Below, piece by piece: positions 8,899 through 16,979 of a stretch of 42,043 bases of DNA. The notes under the pieces are model-generated. The model worked only from the letters and a program-made list of their open reading frames with translations, was not told the origin of the DNA and searched no databases. The DNA comes from an uncultured Clostridia bacterium (GTDB taxonomy: Bacteria; Bacillota; Clostridia; Christensenellales; UBA1242). The translations under genes were made by a program, and so were the position numbers. Numbering within the stretch: the first letter of the stretch is position 1; each line of letters begins with the position of its first letter. The DNA lies in contig CANCYS010000007.1 of assembly GCA_947382485.1 (NCBI GenBank), positions 1 through 42,043 of the forward strand, in the 5' to 3' direction.

Positions 8899-8926
8899 TT
8901 GAAATCATTTTTTTCTAATATATAAT
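8899..8926 (+). promoter_or_regulatory. Sigma-A promoter of hisS
   Basis: TTGAAA (8899-8904), 16 nt, TATAAT (8921-8926). A short palindrome GTAAAA-CA-TTTTAC (8933-8946) sits between the expected transcription start and the SD (GAGG). Confidence 0.7.
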
Positions 8927-8955
8927 GTTAGTGTAAAACATTTTACGAGGTAAAT

Positions 8956-10212
8956 ATGAAATATAGCGTAACACCTGTCAGAGGAACAGTTGACTATCTT
9001 CCAAGAGAAATGGAAACAAGAGCATATGCTGAACGAATCATTCTCGACACTTATAAAGAGAATGGATTCTTGCAAATAAAAACTCCAATTCTTGAAAATT
9101 TAGATTTGCTAACAAGCGGAGATTCTGGTGACAATCAAAAACTCATGTTCAAAACAATCAAGCGTGGTGAAAAACTTGATTTGTCAAAACCAAACTTATC
9201 AGAACAAGACATTGTTGAAGAAGGTTTAAGATATGACCTCACAGTTCCACTTGTTCGTTTTTTTGCAAACAACAAAGAAAAGTTGCCATATCCATTTAAG
9301 GCAATTCAAATTGATGAAGCATTCAGAGCAGAGCGTCCTCAAAAAGGCAGAATCCGTCAGTTCACTCAATGTGACATAGACATTTTGGGAGACAGTTCTC
9401 CACTTTCAGAAATCGAACTTCTTTCAAGTGGAATGAAAGCCTACAAAAAATTAGGTTTTAAAAACTTAACCATTAAAGTAAATGACAGACGAGTTTTAAA
9501 TGAACTCATTACAAAATCTGGTTTTGCTGAAACAGAAATCATACCAGTTTGTGTCAGCCTTGACAAGTTTGACAAAATTGGTGTGGAAGGTGTTAGCAAA
9601 GAACTTCTAGATAATGGATATGAAAAATCCAACATTGAAGTTTTGATGAATTATTTTTCAAATCTCAAAACTGCAAATTCAGACTCAGAAAGTTTTAGCA
9701 AACTCGCTGAAATTGGGGTTTCTGAAAATATAATTGAGTCACTTCAAACAATAATCGAAACCTCTGGCAAATTTTTAGATGAAAGTTACAGCATTGTTTT
9801 TGACGCAACAATCATTCGTGGACAAGGTTACTACACTGGCACTGTCTATGAAATTTATGACAACGAATTTGGAAGAGCAATCGGTGCTGGTGGAAGATAC
9901 GACAAAATGGTTGAAAAATTCATCGGAACGCCAGTTCCAGCAGTTGGATTTAGCATTGGGTTTTATTCTGTTGTAATGCTCATGATTGAAAGAAACTTTG
10001 TTCCAAAGTCAAAAAAACTTGCACTTGTTTATGACAAAAACTCAAATTATGAAGAAATCATTAACGCAAAAAACAACTTAATTGAAAAAGGTTATGAAGT
10101 ATCAATTTTTGCATTTCCAAAAAACTTTAACAATTTTGCAGAAAAACTTAAATCAAACAATATAAACTTACTTGTTAAAATTGCAGACTTAAACAAAATT
10201 ATTGAGTTATAA
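8956..10212 (+). CDS. hisS: Histidyl-tRNA synthetase
   Basis: A 418-aa class II aminoacyl-tRNA synthetase that charges tRNA-His. It starts with the family-typical VRGTVDYLP. Motif 2 is FRAERPQKGRIRQFTQCDID (about residues 125-145). The histidine A motif reads RGQGYYTGTVYE in place of the usual RGLDYYTG, and motif 3 is in GAGGRYDKM. A shortened anticodon-binding domain follows (KLALVYD..). It is not HisZ, because the tRNA-binding C-terminal domain is present and no his operon genes are near. It has its own promoter and SD. The phosphatase and rdgB genes follow within 20 nt, suggesting one operon. Confidence 0.9.
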   Translation: MKYSVTPVRGTVDYLPREMETRAYAERIILDTYKENGFLQIKTPILENLDLLTSGDSGDNQKLMFKTIKRGEKLDLSKPNLSEQDIVEEGLRYDLTVPLVRFFANNKEKLPYPFKAIQIDEAFRAERPQKGRIRQFTQCDIDILGDSSPLSEIELLSSGMKAYKKLGFKNLTIKVNDRRVLNELITKSGFAETEIIPVCVSLDKFDKIGVEGVSKELLDNGYEKSNIEVLMNYFSNLKTANSDSESFSKLAEIGVSENIIESLQTIIETSGKFLDESYSIVFDATIIRGQGYYTGTVYEIYDNEFGRAIGAGGRYDKMVEKFIGTPVPAVGFSIGFYSVVMLMIERNFVPKSKKLALVYDKNSNYEEIINAKNNLIEKGYEVSIFAFPKNFNNFAEKLKSNNINLLVKIADLNKIIEL

Positions 10213-10230
10213 TTAACATAGGAGAAAAAA

Positions 10231-10812
10231 ATGGATTTAGCAATTTCAAGATGGATTGTTCAAACATTCGGTGAAAGCAAAGTTTTTGCAGAAATTGCAA
10301 AGATATTTTCTTTCATTGGAAGCAAGTGGATAATCATAGGTCTTTTAATTTTGCTACTTTTTTTCAAACGCACCAGAAAACTTGGTATATATTCAATCAT
10401 AGCGGTTGCAATCGCTTTTGCAATAAACGATTTTATTTTAAAAATAATAATTGCTAGGGACAGACCATTTATTGCAGACCCTTCGCTTTCACAAATTGCA
10501 AATTTGGTTGGATATAAACTAGATGACGGTTATTCAATGCCATCAGGTCACTCAGTTGTGTCAATGGCTTTTGCAATAATGTGCATAATTCATTCAAGAA
10601 AAATTGGAATACCAGCAGTCATTGTTGCAGTGCTTGTTGGAATTTCAAGAATATGTTTGTGTGTTCATTATCTAACAGATGTGCTTGCAGGGTTCGCTTT
10701 TGGAGCAGCAGTTGCAGTGGCAGTACATTTTTCGTTAAATGCAATAATAAAAGCATGGAAAAAAAGACAATGGAAGAAAAAAGGTGGAGTAACTGAAAAT
10801 CCACAACAATAA
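10231..10812 (+). CDS. PAP2-family membrane phosphatase
   Basis: A 193-aa integral membrane protein of the type 2 phosphatidic acid phosphatase superfamily. These act on lipid phosphates or undecaprenyl pyrophosphate at the outer membrane face. All three signature motifs are present: KX6RP (Lys71, Arg78-Pro79), PSGH (104-107) and SRX5HX3D (Ser139, Arg140, His146, Asp150). About five TM helices surround them, and the C-terminus is a basic tail (KKRQWKKKGG). SD AGGAG lies before the ATG, 18 nt after hisS. A role like BcrC/PgpB in undecaprenyl-PP recycling is plausible but not shown. Confidence 0.9.
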   Translation: MDLAISRWIVQTFGESKVFAEIAKIFSFIGSKWIIIGLLILLLFFKRTRKLGIYSIIAVAIAFAINDFILKIIIARDRPFIADPSLSQIANLVGYKLDDGYSMPSGHSVVSMAFAIMCIIHSRKIGIPAVIVAVLVGISRICLCVHYLTDVLAGFAFGAAVAVAVHFSLNAIIKAWKKRQWKKKGGVTENPQQ

Positions 10813-10827
10813 ACAAAGGAGATAAAT

Positions 10828-11418
10828 ATGAAAACAATAATCCTTGCAACAGGAAACAGTCACAAACTTAAAGAGTTCAAACAAATCATGACAGACTATG
10901 AATTTTTATCATTAAAAGATATAGAATTTGATGAAGACATTGAAGAAACAGGAGACACCTTAAAAGAAAACTCAAAAATAAAAGTTGATGCTGTTTATCA
11001 GTTTTGTAAAGATAAAGGTTTAAACTATCCAGTCATTGGTGATGACTCAGGTCTTTTTATAAATGCACTTGGTGGTGACCCAGGTGTTCACTCTGCACGA
11101 TATGCAGGTGACCACGAGCCAAGTAAAGATAGAGCAAAGGTATTATTCAATTTAAAAGACAAGGAAGACAGAAGTGCATACATGGAATGCACAATATGTT
11201 ACTATGATGGAAATGAATATCAATTTTTCGTAGGACAAACACATGGCACAATAGCAACAGAAGAATTGGGAGACACCAGCTTTGGTTATGATTGTTTGTT
11301 TATGTCTGATGATCTCGGAAAAACTTTTGGTCAAGCCGAAAGTGATGAAAAAAATTCAATTTCTCATAGAAGCAGAGCAATCAAACAATTAAATGATTGG
11401 TTAAATTCAAAAAAATAA
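10828..11418 (+). CDS. rdgB: XTP/dITP pyrophosphatase, RdgB/HAM1 family
   Basis: A 196-aa house-cleaning enzyme that hydrolyses dITP, XTP and related non-canonical purine nucleotides to monophosphates. The N-terminal LATGNSHKLKEF (nucleotide-binding SHxxK element), the GDDSGLFI metal-binding region, GVHSARYAG and the C-terminal SHRSRAIKQL (HR motif) are all present. SD AAAGGAG precedes the ATG. It is the last gene of the hisS unit and is closed by a strong palindromic terminator. Confidence 0.94.
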   Translation: MKTIILATGNSHKLKEFKQIMTDYEFLSLKDIEFDEDIEETGDTLKENSKIKVDAVYQFCKDKGLNYPVIGDDSGLFINALGGDPGVHSARYAGDHEPSKDRAKVLFNLKDKEDRSAYMECTICYYDGNEYQFFVGQTHGTIATEELGDTSFGYDCLFMSDDLGKTFGQAESDEKNSISHRSRAIKQLNDWLNSKK

Positions 11419-11444
11419 AAATGGAGAATATTCTCCATTTTTTT
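11417..11444. terminator. Palindromic bidirectional terminator
   Basis: AAAATGGAGA and its exact complement TCTCCATTTT meet at a central ATAT palindrome, with a T run on the right and an A run on the left. It ends rdgB (+) and acpS (-), whose stop codon begins at 11446. Confidence 0.85.
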
Positions 11445-11445
11445 A

Positions 11446-11793
11446 TTAATAAATCAAACAAATTGCAGTTGAATAATCTTTTGTGTGTGAAAGTGAAATT
11501 TTAATTTCAGACATTCCAAGTTTTTTAAGTTCGTTTAAAACGGTTTCATTTTTAACAACAAACGGTTTTCCATTTTCATCAACGCATGTCTCAATTTCTT
11601 TATAACTTATCTTAGTGTTTGAAAATGCTTTTATAGTGGCTTCTTTCACACACCACATTGCACACAATCTTTCATGTTCATTTATTGTTTTTTTAGCATA
11701 AGACAGTTCATTTTCTGTAAATGTTCTTTTTTTGCATGTTTGTGTTAAAGTTTTAAATCTTTCATTTTGTTCAATATCAATTCCAATTTCCAT
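11446..11793 (-). CDS. acpS: Holo-[acyl-carrier-protein] synthase
   Basis: A 115-aa phosphopantetheinyl transferase of the short AcpS type, which loads 4'-phosphopantetheine from CoA onto acyl carrier protein. The N-terminal MEIGIDIEQNERF has the metal-binding Asp6. FTENE follows, and the central WCVKEATIKAF carries the second catalytic Glu and Lys. SLSHTKDYSTA is the C-terminal CoA-pocket strand. The length is normal. There is no SD. The ATG is 6 nt after a -10 box, so it is predicted leaderless. It is divergent from the YfhO-like gene. Confidence 0.92.
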   Translation of the reverse strand: MEIGIDIEQNERFKTLTQTCKKRTFTENELSYAKKTINEHERLCAMWCVKEATIKAFSNTKISYKEIETCVDENGKPFVVKNETVLNELKKLGMSEIKISLSHTKDYSTAICLIY

Positions 11794-11799
11794 AACACA

Positions 11800-11828
11800 A
11801 TTTTACTATCAAAAAAGATTATTTTCAA
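11800..11828 (-). promoter_or_regulatory. Sigma-A promoter of acpS (leaderless)
   Basis: On the minus strand TTGAAA (11823-11828), 17 nt and TAAAAT (11800-11805) are followed 6 nt later by the ATG. Confidence 0.65.
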
Positions 11829-11845
11829 CTAATTATCACTTTTAA

Positions 11846-11874
11846 TTGTAAGAAAATTTTTTCTTTGTTATAAT
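11846..11874 (+). promoter_or_regulatory. Sigma-A promoter of the YfhO-like gene (leaderless)
   Basis: TTGTAA (11846-11851), 17 nt, TATAAT (11869-11874), then ATG 6 nt later at 11881. No SD is present. Confidence 0.7.
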
Positions 11875-11880
11875 ACTCTC

Positions 11881-14523
11881 ATGGAGCAAAAGAACAACAA
11901 ATTTGTGAATTTCATTAAATTGCATAAGGACTATCTCATCACTTTTGCAGTCATTTTTGTTATCTATAATTTATTGTTAATAATCAATTCAGGTTTTCCA
12001 TATGGTTCAAATACAATTTTAGTCAGTGATTCATATTATCAAATCGGAATGTTCATAAATCACATTTTTGATATGTTTGAAGGGAAAACCTCATTTTTCT
12101 ATACAAATGCCATTGGTGGCGGAATGGAAGTTTTTTCAACAATTCAATATATGCTCATGTCACCATTTTATATAATTCCACTTCTTGGTGGACGCAACTA
12201 TGCTTTGCCATTGTTTAACATTTCAGCATTTTTCATGTTGCTTTTTGTGGCATTTACGTTCTTGTGGTTTTCTAAAAAATATTTCAAAAACATAAGTTTA
12301 ACAATTCGTTTATTATTCACTTTCTTGTACACTTTTTCATCATATATATTGCTAAATTCAGCGTTTTTAACATGGCTGATTTACCCTGCATTAATTTTGC
12401 TTTTAGTTGATGCGTTTATAAACCTTGTCAATAATGGAAAGGTAGTAAAGTTTTGCGTGTTTTTAGTTTGGTATGTAATCAATTGTTATTCAATTGGAAT
12501 ATGCACAAACATACTTATATTCATGTTGTTTAGTTTGTACATTTTCATAATGAAAGAAAAAGGTGAAAGAGCACCAGCCTACACAAAACTTCTGCTTGCA
12601 TATGTCATTGGCATTTGTGCAAGTGTAATAATTTTGTTCCCAAGCATAGTTGCAACATTCAGTTCAGGCAGAACTGACCCATTGTTTGATATATTAACTG
12701 CAAGTTTTAATAAACAATATTGGTTAAAATTCACACCATTCTTGCTTGACGGAATTATAAGCATCTTTGCAATATTTTATTTCATTAAGGCAGATAAAAA
12801 AGATAAATCTTATAAGTTTTGGATTATTGCTTTTGTTTTAACATTAGTTCCAGTTATTTTTGATGGTTCACTCAGACTTCTTTGTGGTTCAGGATATGCT
12901 GGATTTTTGCATAGATTCTATTTTATAAATGAAGTCATAGTATTCGTGCTTGCACTAAGCATATTTGATAAAAATTTGTTAACTTTCAAAGAAGAGGCAA
13001 AATCTTCAAAAATGATAAAAGCATTGTTCATTTTCATGATATCAATTGCGTTTATATGCTTTGCATTTTTCTATATAATGAATGGTGATTCTTTTTCATC
13101 AACAACAAAAAATCCAATAAATGCAAATCTAAGCATTGTTGTGGTTGCTTTGCTTTTGTTTATATGTTCAACATTAATTTTTTCATTCGTATATTTCTTC
13201 AACAAAAGAGGAATAGTATCCACAAAGTTTGCAAAGGGAAGCATGATTTTGGCAATGGTTTTCACATTGTCCTTAAACTGTTTTAACTTTATAAGTTATT
13301 ATCAAACTGACTATTCATATTTATATAAAGAAGATAAAATGGTTACTTCAACAAACATTTCTGGTAGAGTGCAATATTTTAACTATATTGGTGCATGTTC
13401 AAATTATTATAATGCAAACACAAAGTCTATTGCTGGATTTTCTTCCTTGTTAGACAAAAAAATTATGGAATCTTATAAAAACATTGGCTTAAATGCAAGA
13501 CTAGTTGATGTTCTTTATAGTGGTGAAACATTAATCACAGATTCACTAATGGGACTAAAATATGTCATAACAAGTCAAAAAGAAAATAGACCATATTTAA
13601 AAGAAATTGCAAGTAATGAAGATATCTATATTTATGAAAACACACTTGCAACAACTGGTGCAATTTTGTTTGAAAAAGATATTGATAAAAATTTAGACCT
13701 ATCAACAATTGAAGGACTAGAAAAATTCAAACAAGAACTAGGAATTGAAGGCACATTAATCAAAGAAATAAATCCTCAAATCAATGAACTAGAAAAAGAA
13801 ATTGATGGAATATATAAATTGTATGAATTTAATTACACATCAGACAGCGATGAAATTTTATACTCAAATTTTAGTAGCAATATAATTACCGATGAAGATC
13901 AAGAAAAATATTTTACTTCCAATGAAATTTTAGAAGGTGTTGTTTTGATGAATGATGACTTGAAGTTATATTGTGATTTTGGTTTTGCCAATAAAGATAA
14001 TCAAATTTCAAAAATAATGGTCATCAAAGATGAGCCAGATTTTAAAATTGAAGATGTAAAATTTTATGTTATGAACTATGAAGTTGCAAGTCAAATGTGT
14101 GAAAAACTTCAAAAAATGCAAGCACAAATTGAGTATAAAAATAATGGATATGTTGTTAGCTTAAACAGTGAAAACGGCGGGCATTTGTTCATTTCCACAG
14201 TAAACATCAATGGTTTAAATTACACTTTGAACAATGAGAAAATAAGTGTTGATGAAATTTTTGGTGGATTTGCTTATGTAAATATAAAGTCAGGCGAAAA
14301 CACAATTGTTGCAACATATAAATATCCGCATGTAAATTCGTGGATAATAATTGCAGTACTTTGTTTGGTGTTAATAATTGTATCGGCCTTGTTTATAAAA
14401 TTCGACATTTTAAAACGTATTGGAAAAGCCATAAACGTGTCGATTTATGCGATTAATTTGTTATTAATGTTGTTTTTTATATTTTTTGGAATAATTTTGA
14501 CTTTTATTGTCGTATGTCTTTAA
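11881..14523 (+). CDS. YfhO-family multi-pass membrane protein
   Basis: An 880-aa polytopic membrane protein. The layout matches the Bacillus YfhO family (GT-C type fold, linked in Bacillus to glycosylation of lipoteichoic acid): about a dozen N-terminal TM helices, an extracytoplasmic domain of about 370 residues (roughly 480-815), and two final TM helices. An early loop contains VSDSYYQIG, resembling the acidic loop of GT-C transferases. The GRVQYFNYIGACSNYYNANT and SIAGFSSLL segments resemble YfhO. No other teichoic acid gene is adjacent, so the glycan is unknown. There is no SD; the ATG is 6 nt after the -10 box. Confidence 0.8.
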   Translation: MEQKNNKFVNFIKLHKDYLITFAVIFVIYNLLLIINSGFPYGSNTILVSDSYYQIGMFINHIFDMFEGKTSFFYTNAIGGGMEVFSTIQYMLMSPFYIIPLLGGRNYALPLFNISAFFMLLFVAFTFLWFSKKYFKNISLTIRLLFTFLYTFSSYILLNSAFLTWLIYPALILLLVDAFINLVNNGKVVKFCVFLVWYVINCYSIGICTNILIFMLFSLYIFIMKEKGERAPAYTKLLLAYVIGICASVIILFPSIVATFSSGRTDPLFDILTASFNKQYWLKFTPFLLDGIISIFAIFYFIKADKKDKSYKFWIIAFVLTLVPVIFDGSLRLLCGSGYAGFLHRFYFINEVIVFVLALSIFDKNLLTFKEEAKSSKMIKALFIFMISIAFICFAFFYIMNGDSFSSTTKNPINANLSIVVVALLLFICSTLIFSFVYFFNKRGIVSTKFAKGSMILAMVFTLSLNCFNFISYYQTDYSYLYKEDKMVTSTNISGRVQYFNYIGACSNYYNANTKSIAGFSSLLDKKIMESYKNIGLNARLVDVLYSGETLITDSLMGLKYVITSQKENRPYLKEIASNEDIYIYENTLATTGAILFEKDIDKNLDLSTIEGLEKFKQELGIEGTLIKEINPQINELEKEIDGIYKLYEFNYTSDSDEILYSNFSSNIITDEDQEKYFTSNEILEGVVLMNDDLKLYCDFGFANKDNQISKIMVIKDEPDFKIEDVKFYVMNYEVASQMCEKLQKMQAQIEYKNNGYVVSLNSENGGHLFISTVNINGLNYTLNNEKISVDEIFGGFAYVNIKSGENTIVATYKYPHVNSWIIIAVLCLVLIIVSALFIKFDILKRIGKAINVSIYAINLLLMLFFIFFGIILTFIVVCL

Positions 14524-14547
14524 ATTTTAAAAATATTGTTATATAAT
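14519..14547 (+). promoter_or_regulatory. Candidate promoter of a short RNA unit
   Basis: TATAAT (14542-14547) with a weaker -35-like TTTAAA (14519-14524) at 17 nt. It directly follows the end of the YfhO-like gene. Confidence 0.4.
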
Positions 14548-14553
14548 GGAAAC

Positions 14554-14824
14554 ATACCAAAGAAAAAGTAAAAATATACATAAGAAAAACATAATCTATA
14601 ATCTTATGCTATGTACCAAAGAAGAATTATCAATCCATCCTACTTACGATAAATTAATTGATGTACAAAAGATTAGAATTAAAACAAAAGATAAAGATTA
14701 AATTTTCAAAAGAAAAATCGGGTCAGGGAATTTTCAAAAGAAAAGATTTTAAGTCACATAAGAAAAGCATAAGAAGCACAAATGATAAGCATCAGGGCAA
14801 GAGCAAATTGCCCTGATTTTTTTT
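14554..14824 (+). ncRNA. Candidate small non-coding RNA
   Basis: About 270 nt bounded by a candidate promoter and a strong terminator, with no convincing coding sequence. A 51-codon frame (14546-14701) starts inside the -10 box and has no SD, so it is unlikely to be translated as such. Internal features are a CATAAG/CTTATG stem (14579-14584 with 14603-14608), a 16-nt direct repeat AATTTTCAAAAGAAAA (14701-14716 and 14729-14744), and several ATAAGAAAA-type repeats. I cannot assign it to 6S RNA, tmRNA, SRP RNA or RNase P RNA. It could alternatively be the decayed 3' UTR of the upstream gene. Confidence 0.35.
14791..14824 (+). terminator. Strong intrinsic terminator
   Basis: A perfect 10-bp stem, ATCAGGGCAA with TTGCCCTGAT, encloses loop GAGCAAA and is followed by a run of seven or more T. 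Confidence 0.92.
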
Positions 14825-14934
14825 ACAAATAAATATTATCAAAAAACAGATGAAAATATGTATAAGAATTTTGTCTTAAATTGAAAGTAAAAAACAAATT
14901 CTATCTAAAAAATGCAAGTTGTAATATCAATATA

Positions 14935-14958
14935 AAAATGCGAGTTGTTTCGCATTTT
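14935..14958 (-). terminator. Terminator of the GNAT pair
   Basis: AAAATGCGA and TCGCATTTT form a 9-bp stem with loop GTTGTT. On the minus strand it ends in a T run just after the stop of the leftward GNAT gene. Confidence 0.8.
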
Positions 14959-14963
14959 AAATT

Positions 14964-15749
14964 TTATTTCTGAATTTCATTTGGAGAACTTTCACCAACA
15001 ATTTTTAAAAGGTTGTTTAATGAAATTTCATTTGCGTGCAAGAATAATGGTTCAAATCTTGCTACGTTTGAGTTATTAGGAATAAAGTGTGAAAATTGTT
15101 GTTTGTCTAAACCACGAAGAATTTTAGAAGGTTTAAATCTTTCATCACTTTTATCTTTTTTAAGTTTAGGGCTAACTCCAAAATGAATATTATTTTTCTT
15201 TGGTTTGTTGTTTTTAACTTTAACTGTTTTGCTAATGTTTTTCCCATCATCAGCAACTTTCACATAATTGTTTGTTAAAAACAAGTAGATGTTAGGATCA
15301 AATAAAACAGGCAACAAATTTTTCCCAAGAGCAATTGTTCCATCAGGTTCAGAAATATATGATTCATTAGTAAGAACATTGGCAGTTATATTTTTAATTC
15401 CAGAATCAACAGCAAAGTTTTCAGTTGCTTGAAGCATAATTTTCCCAACACCTTGGTTTCTGAAATTTTTCAAAACCACAATAGAATCAATATTCATGCT
15501 TTTGTCATCAATTAAATGATATGTAAGTTTACCAACATTAATAAAGATTGGTTTATTCCTGTTGTTAGTTCCAAGCATTTTTGCTAAAATCTCGGTTTGT
15601 GATGTAGAACCAACCAAAATAATTGCTCTATCACTATTATCTCTTGAAATTTCAAAAGGAATTTCTTGATATTTGCTTATAATAAAATCTGTAATAATGT
15701 CGTTTTGTTTTTTAACGATTTTCTTTTCAACGCCTGTAAGTTTGTTCAT
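14964..15749 (-). CDS. GNAT-like N-acetyltransferase, paralog A
   Basis: A 261-aa protein with a central GNAT core. The acetyl-CoA pyrophosphate-binding motif A is IDSIVVLKNFRNQGVGKIML, with the R/QxxGxG/A loop at residues 97-103. An N-terminal helix (KQNDIITDF) and a basic linker (KVKNNKPKKNN, about 180-190) flank it. The C-terminal segment ends EISLNNLLKIV. The substrate is unknown. It shares MLGTNN...NVGK, the motif A region and the C-terminal SLxxL element with the gene upstream, so the two are paralogs. SD GAGGTG lies before the ATG. Confidence 0.7.
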   Translation of the reverse strand: MNKLTGVEKKIVKKQNDIITDFIISKYQEIPFEISRDNSDRAIILVGSTSQTEILAKMLGTNNRNKPIFINVGKLTYHLIDDKSMNIDSIVVLKNFRNQGVGKIMLQATENFAVDSGIKNITANVLTNESYISEPDGTIALGKNLLPVLFDPNIYLFLTNNYVKVADDGKNISKTVKVKNNKPKKNNIHFGVSPKLKKDKSDERFKPSKILRGLDKQQFSHFIPNNSNVARFEPLFLHANEISLNNLLKIVGESSPNEIQK

Positions 15750-15770
15750 TTTTCACCTCGTAACTGGGAT

Positions 15771-15799
15771 AGTATATCACTCGAAAAAAAAGTCGTCAA
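15771..15799 (-). promoter_or_regulatory. Sigma-A promoter of GNAT paralog A
   Basis: On the minus strand TTGACG (15794-15799), 17 nt, TATACT (15771-15776), followed by a short leader with SD CGAGGTG. Paralog A can therefore be expressed independently of paralog B. Confidence 0.6.
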
Positions 15800-15832
15800 T
15801 ACATATTTTGAAAAATTTTGTCAAATTTTGAA

Positions 15833-16834
15833 TTAAAATGTTTTACCAGCAAAAAGACCGCCCTGAGTAAGCAAAATTGAAAGTTCATCAAGCGATTTTT
15901 GTGTTGGTTCAAGCGTAAGTGGGTGAAAGTCCGCAGTACATAAATGGTTGCTACTTTCAATGCTTGTAACGAGTGGGTGATTACCAGCAATATAATGCAT
16001 AGTTTTAATTTTGAACATATCATCATGTTTGTCAACTTTCACAAGTGGTCTGTCAAACCCATAATCCAGCACAAATTTTGCAAGATTAGTTTTTTTCATA
16101 GGAACAACTTTTGTTGATTCAACGTCACTGTCATAGTCTTCAACGTAGCCTTGGGTGGTATAAAAATATAAATTCTTATCAAATTCAAATCCGTCATCAG
16201 TTGAAGTTCTGTCTAAATATGAATCAAGAGATATAACAGGAATGCTGTTATCAAATCCAAAATTTTCAATAAATTGAAGCAGAATTCTGCCAAGTCCATT
16301 TCCTCTAAAATCCGAATGAATCTCAGCAAGATTAATCATAATTTTTCTGTAAAATTGAGTAAGATATGTAATCTTTGCTTTTCCCACATTAAAAAGCACA
16401 GTTTCGCCTTCATTGTTAGTTCCAAGCATTTGCACATAAAAATAAAGTATGCTTGAATTACCCTCAACATTTAAAACGAGTCCATGATTAAATCTATCTC
16501 TCGAAACACCATAAAACCTAAAATTGCTGTAATCAGGTGAGTTTTCCTTTTTTTCTCTTTGTGTCAAAATTTCAAAAAATTCTCGTCTTGCCTCATTGCA
16601 AGTTTCAAAAGGATTGTTTTCACTAAAAGATTTGTCGGTATAACTCATTTCTTCGTTGTCAATTGAGTGTCTAAGTCTGTTGAGCCTAAAATTTTGCGAA
16701 ATGCGTTTCTGAATTGCTTTTTCATCAGCATAAGTTTTTTTGTGTTTTTTAATTATGTTTAACATAAAATCTTGGATAAGTTTGTTTTGCTTATCCAAAA
16801 TCCTTAACTCGTTTTCATTAAATTTGTTTTCCAT
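15833..16834 (-). CDS. GNAT-like N-acetyltransferase, paralog B
   Basis: A 333-aa relative of the adjacent leftward protein, with about 70 extra residues before the core. It has N-terminal KQNKLIQDF, then MLGTNNEGETVLFNVGK, GNAT motif A IHSDFRGNGLGRILLQFIEN (loop RGNGLG near 177-182), and the same C-terminal arrangement (DFHPLTL...SLDELSILL). The substrate is unknown and no recognisable partner is nearby. The ATG lies 6 nt after TATAAT with no SD, so it is predicted leaderless, unlike paralog A. Confidence 0.7.
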   Translation of the reverse strand: MENKFNENELRILDKQNKLIQDFMLNIIKKHKKTYADEKAIQKRISQNFRLNRLRHSIDNEEMSYTDKSFSENNPFETCNEARREFFEILTQREKKENSPDYSNFRFYGVSRDRFNHGLVLNVEGNSSILYFYVQMLGTNNEGETVLFNVGKAKITYLTQFYRKIMINLAEIHSDFRGNGLGRILLQFIENFGFDNSIPVISLDSYLDRTSTDDGFEFDKNLYFYTTQGYVEDYDSDVESTKVVPMKKTNLAKFVLDYGFDRPLVKVDKHDDMFKIKTMHYIAGNHPLVTSIESSNHLCTADFHPLTLEPTQKSLDELSILLTQGGLFAGKTF

Positions 16835-16840
16835 AAATCA

Positions 16841-16869
16841 ATTATATAAGATTTTATTTTTATTTTCAA
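16841..16869 (-). promoter_or_regulatory. Sigma-A promoter of GNAT paralog B (leaderless)
   Basis: On the minus strand TTGAAA (16864-16869), 17 nt and TATAAT (16841-16846) are followed 6 nt later by the ATG. Confidence 0.7.
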
Positions 16870-16930
16870 TATTATATAAAAAATATTTTTTATATAAATG
16901 CAAGATTTTAATTGTTGCCTATAAAAATGT

Positions 16931-16959
16931 TTGAGTAAAAATTCAAAATGTGCTATTCT
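16931..16959 (+). promoter_or_regulatory. Sigma-A promoter of the coiled-coil membrane protein gene
   Basis: TTGAGT (16931-16936), 17 nt, TATTCT (16954-16959), then SD AGGAGA and ATG 16980. Confidence 0.6.
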
Positions 16960-16979
16960 ATTTTTATAGGAGAAATTGT

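Noticed and set aside
14546..14701. 51-codon ORF after the YfhO-like gene
   Set aside because: Its ATG overlaps the -10 box and it has no SD. The next internal ATG also lacks an SD. It is kept as part of the candidate RNA unit.
14905..14947. Near repeat AAAATGCAAGTTG / AAAATGCGAGTTG
   Set aside because: The second copy is one arm of the GNAT terminator. The first lacks a partner and may be a chance AT-rich match.
16950..16979. GTG start 10 codons upstream of the two-TM coiled-coil gene
   Set aside because: It overlaps the -10 box and lies before the SD. ATG 16980 has a correctly spaced AGGAGA.
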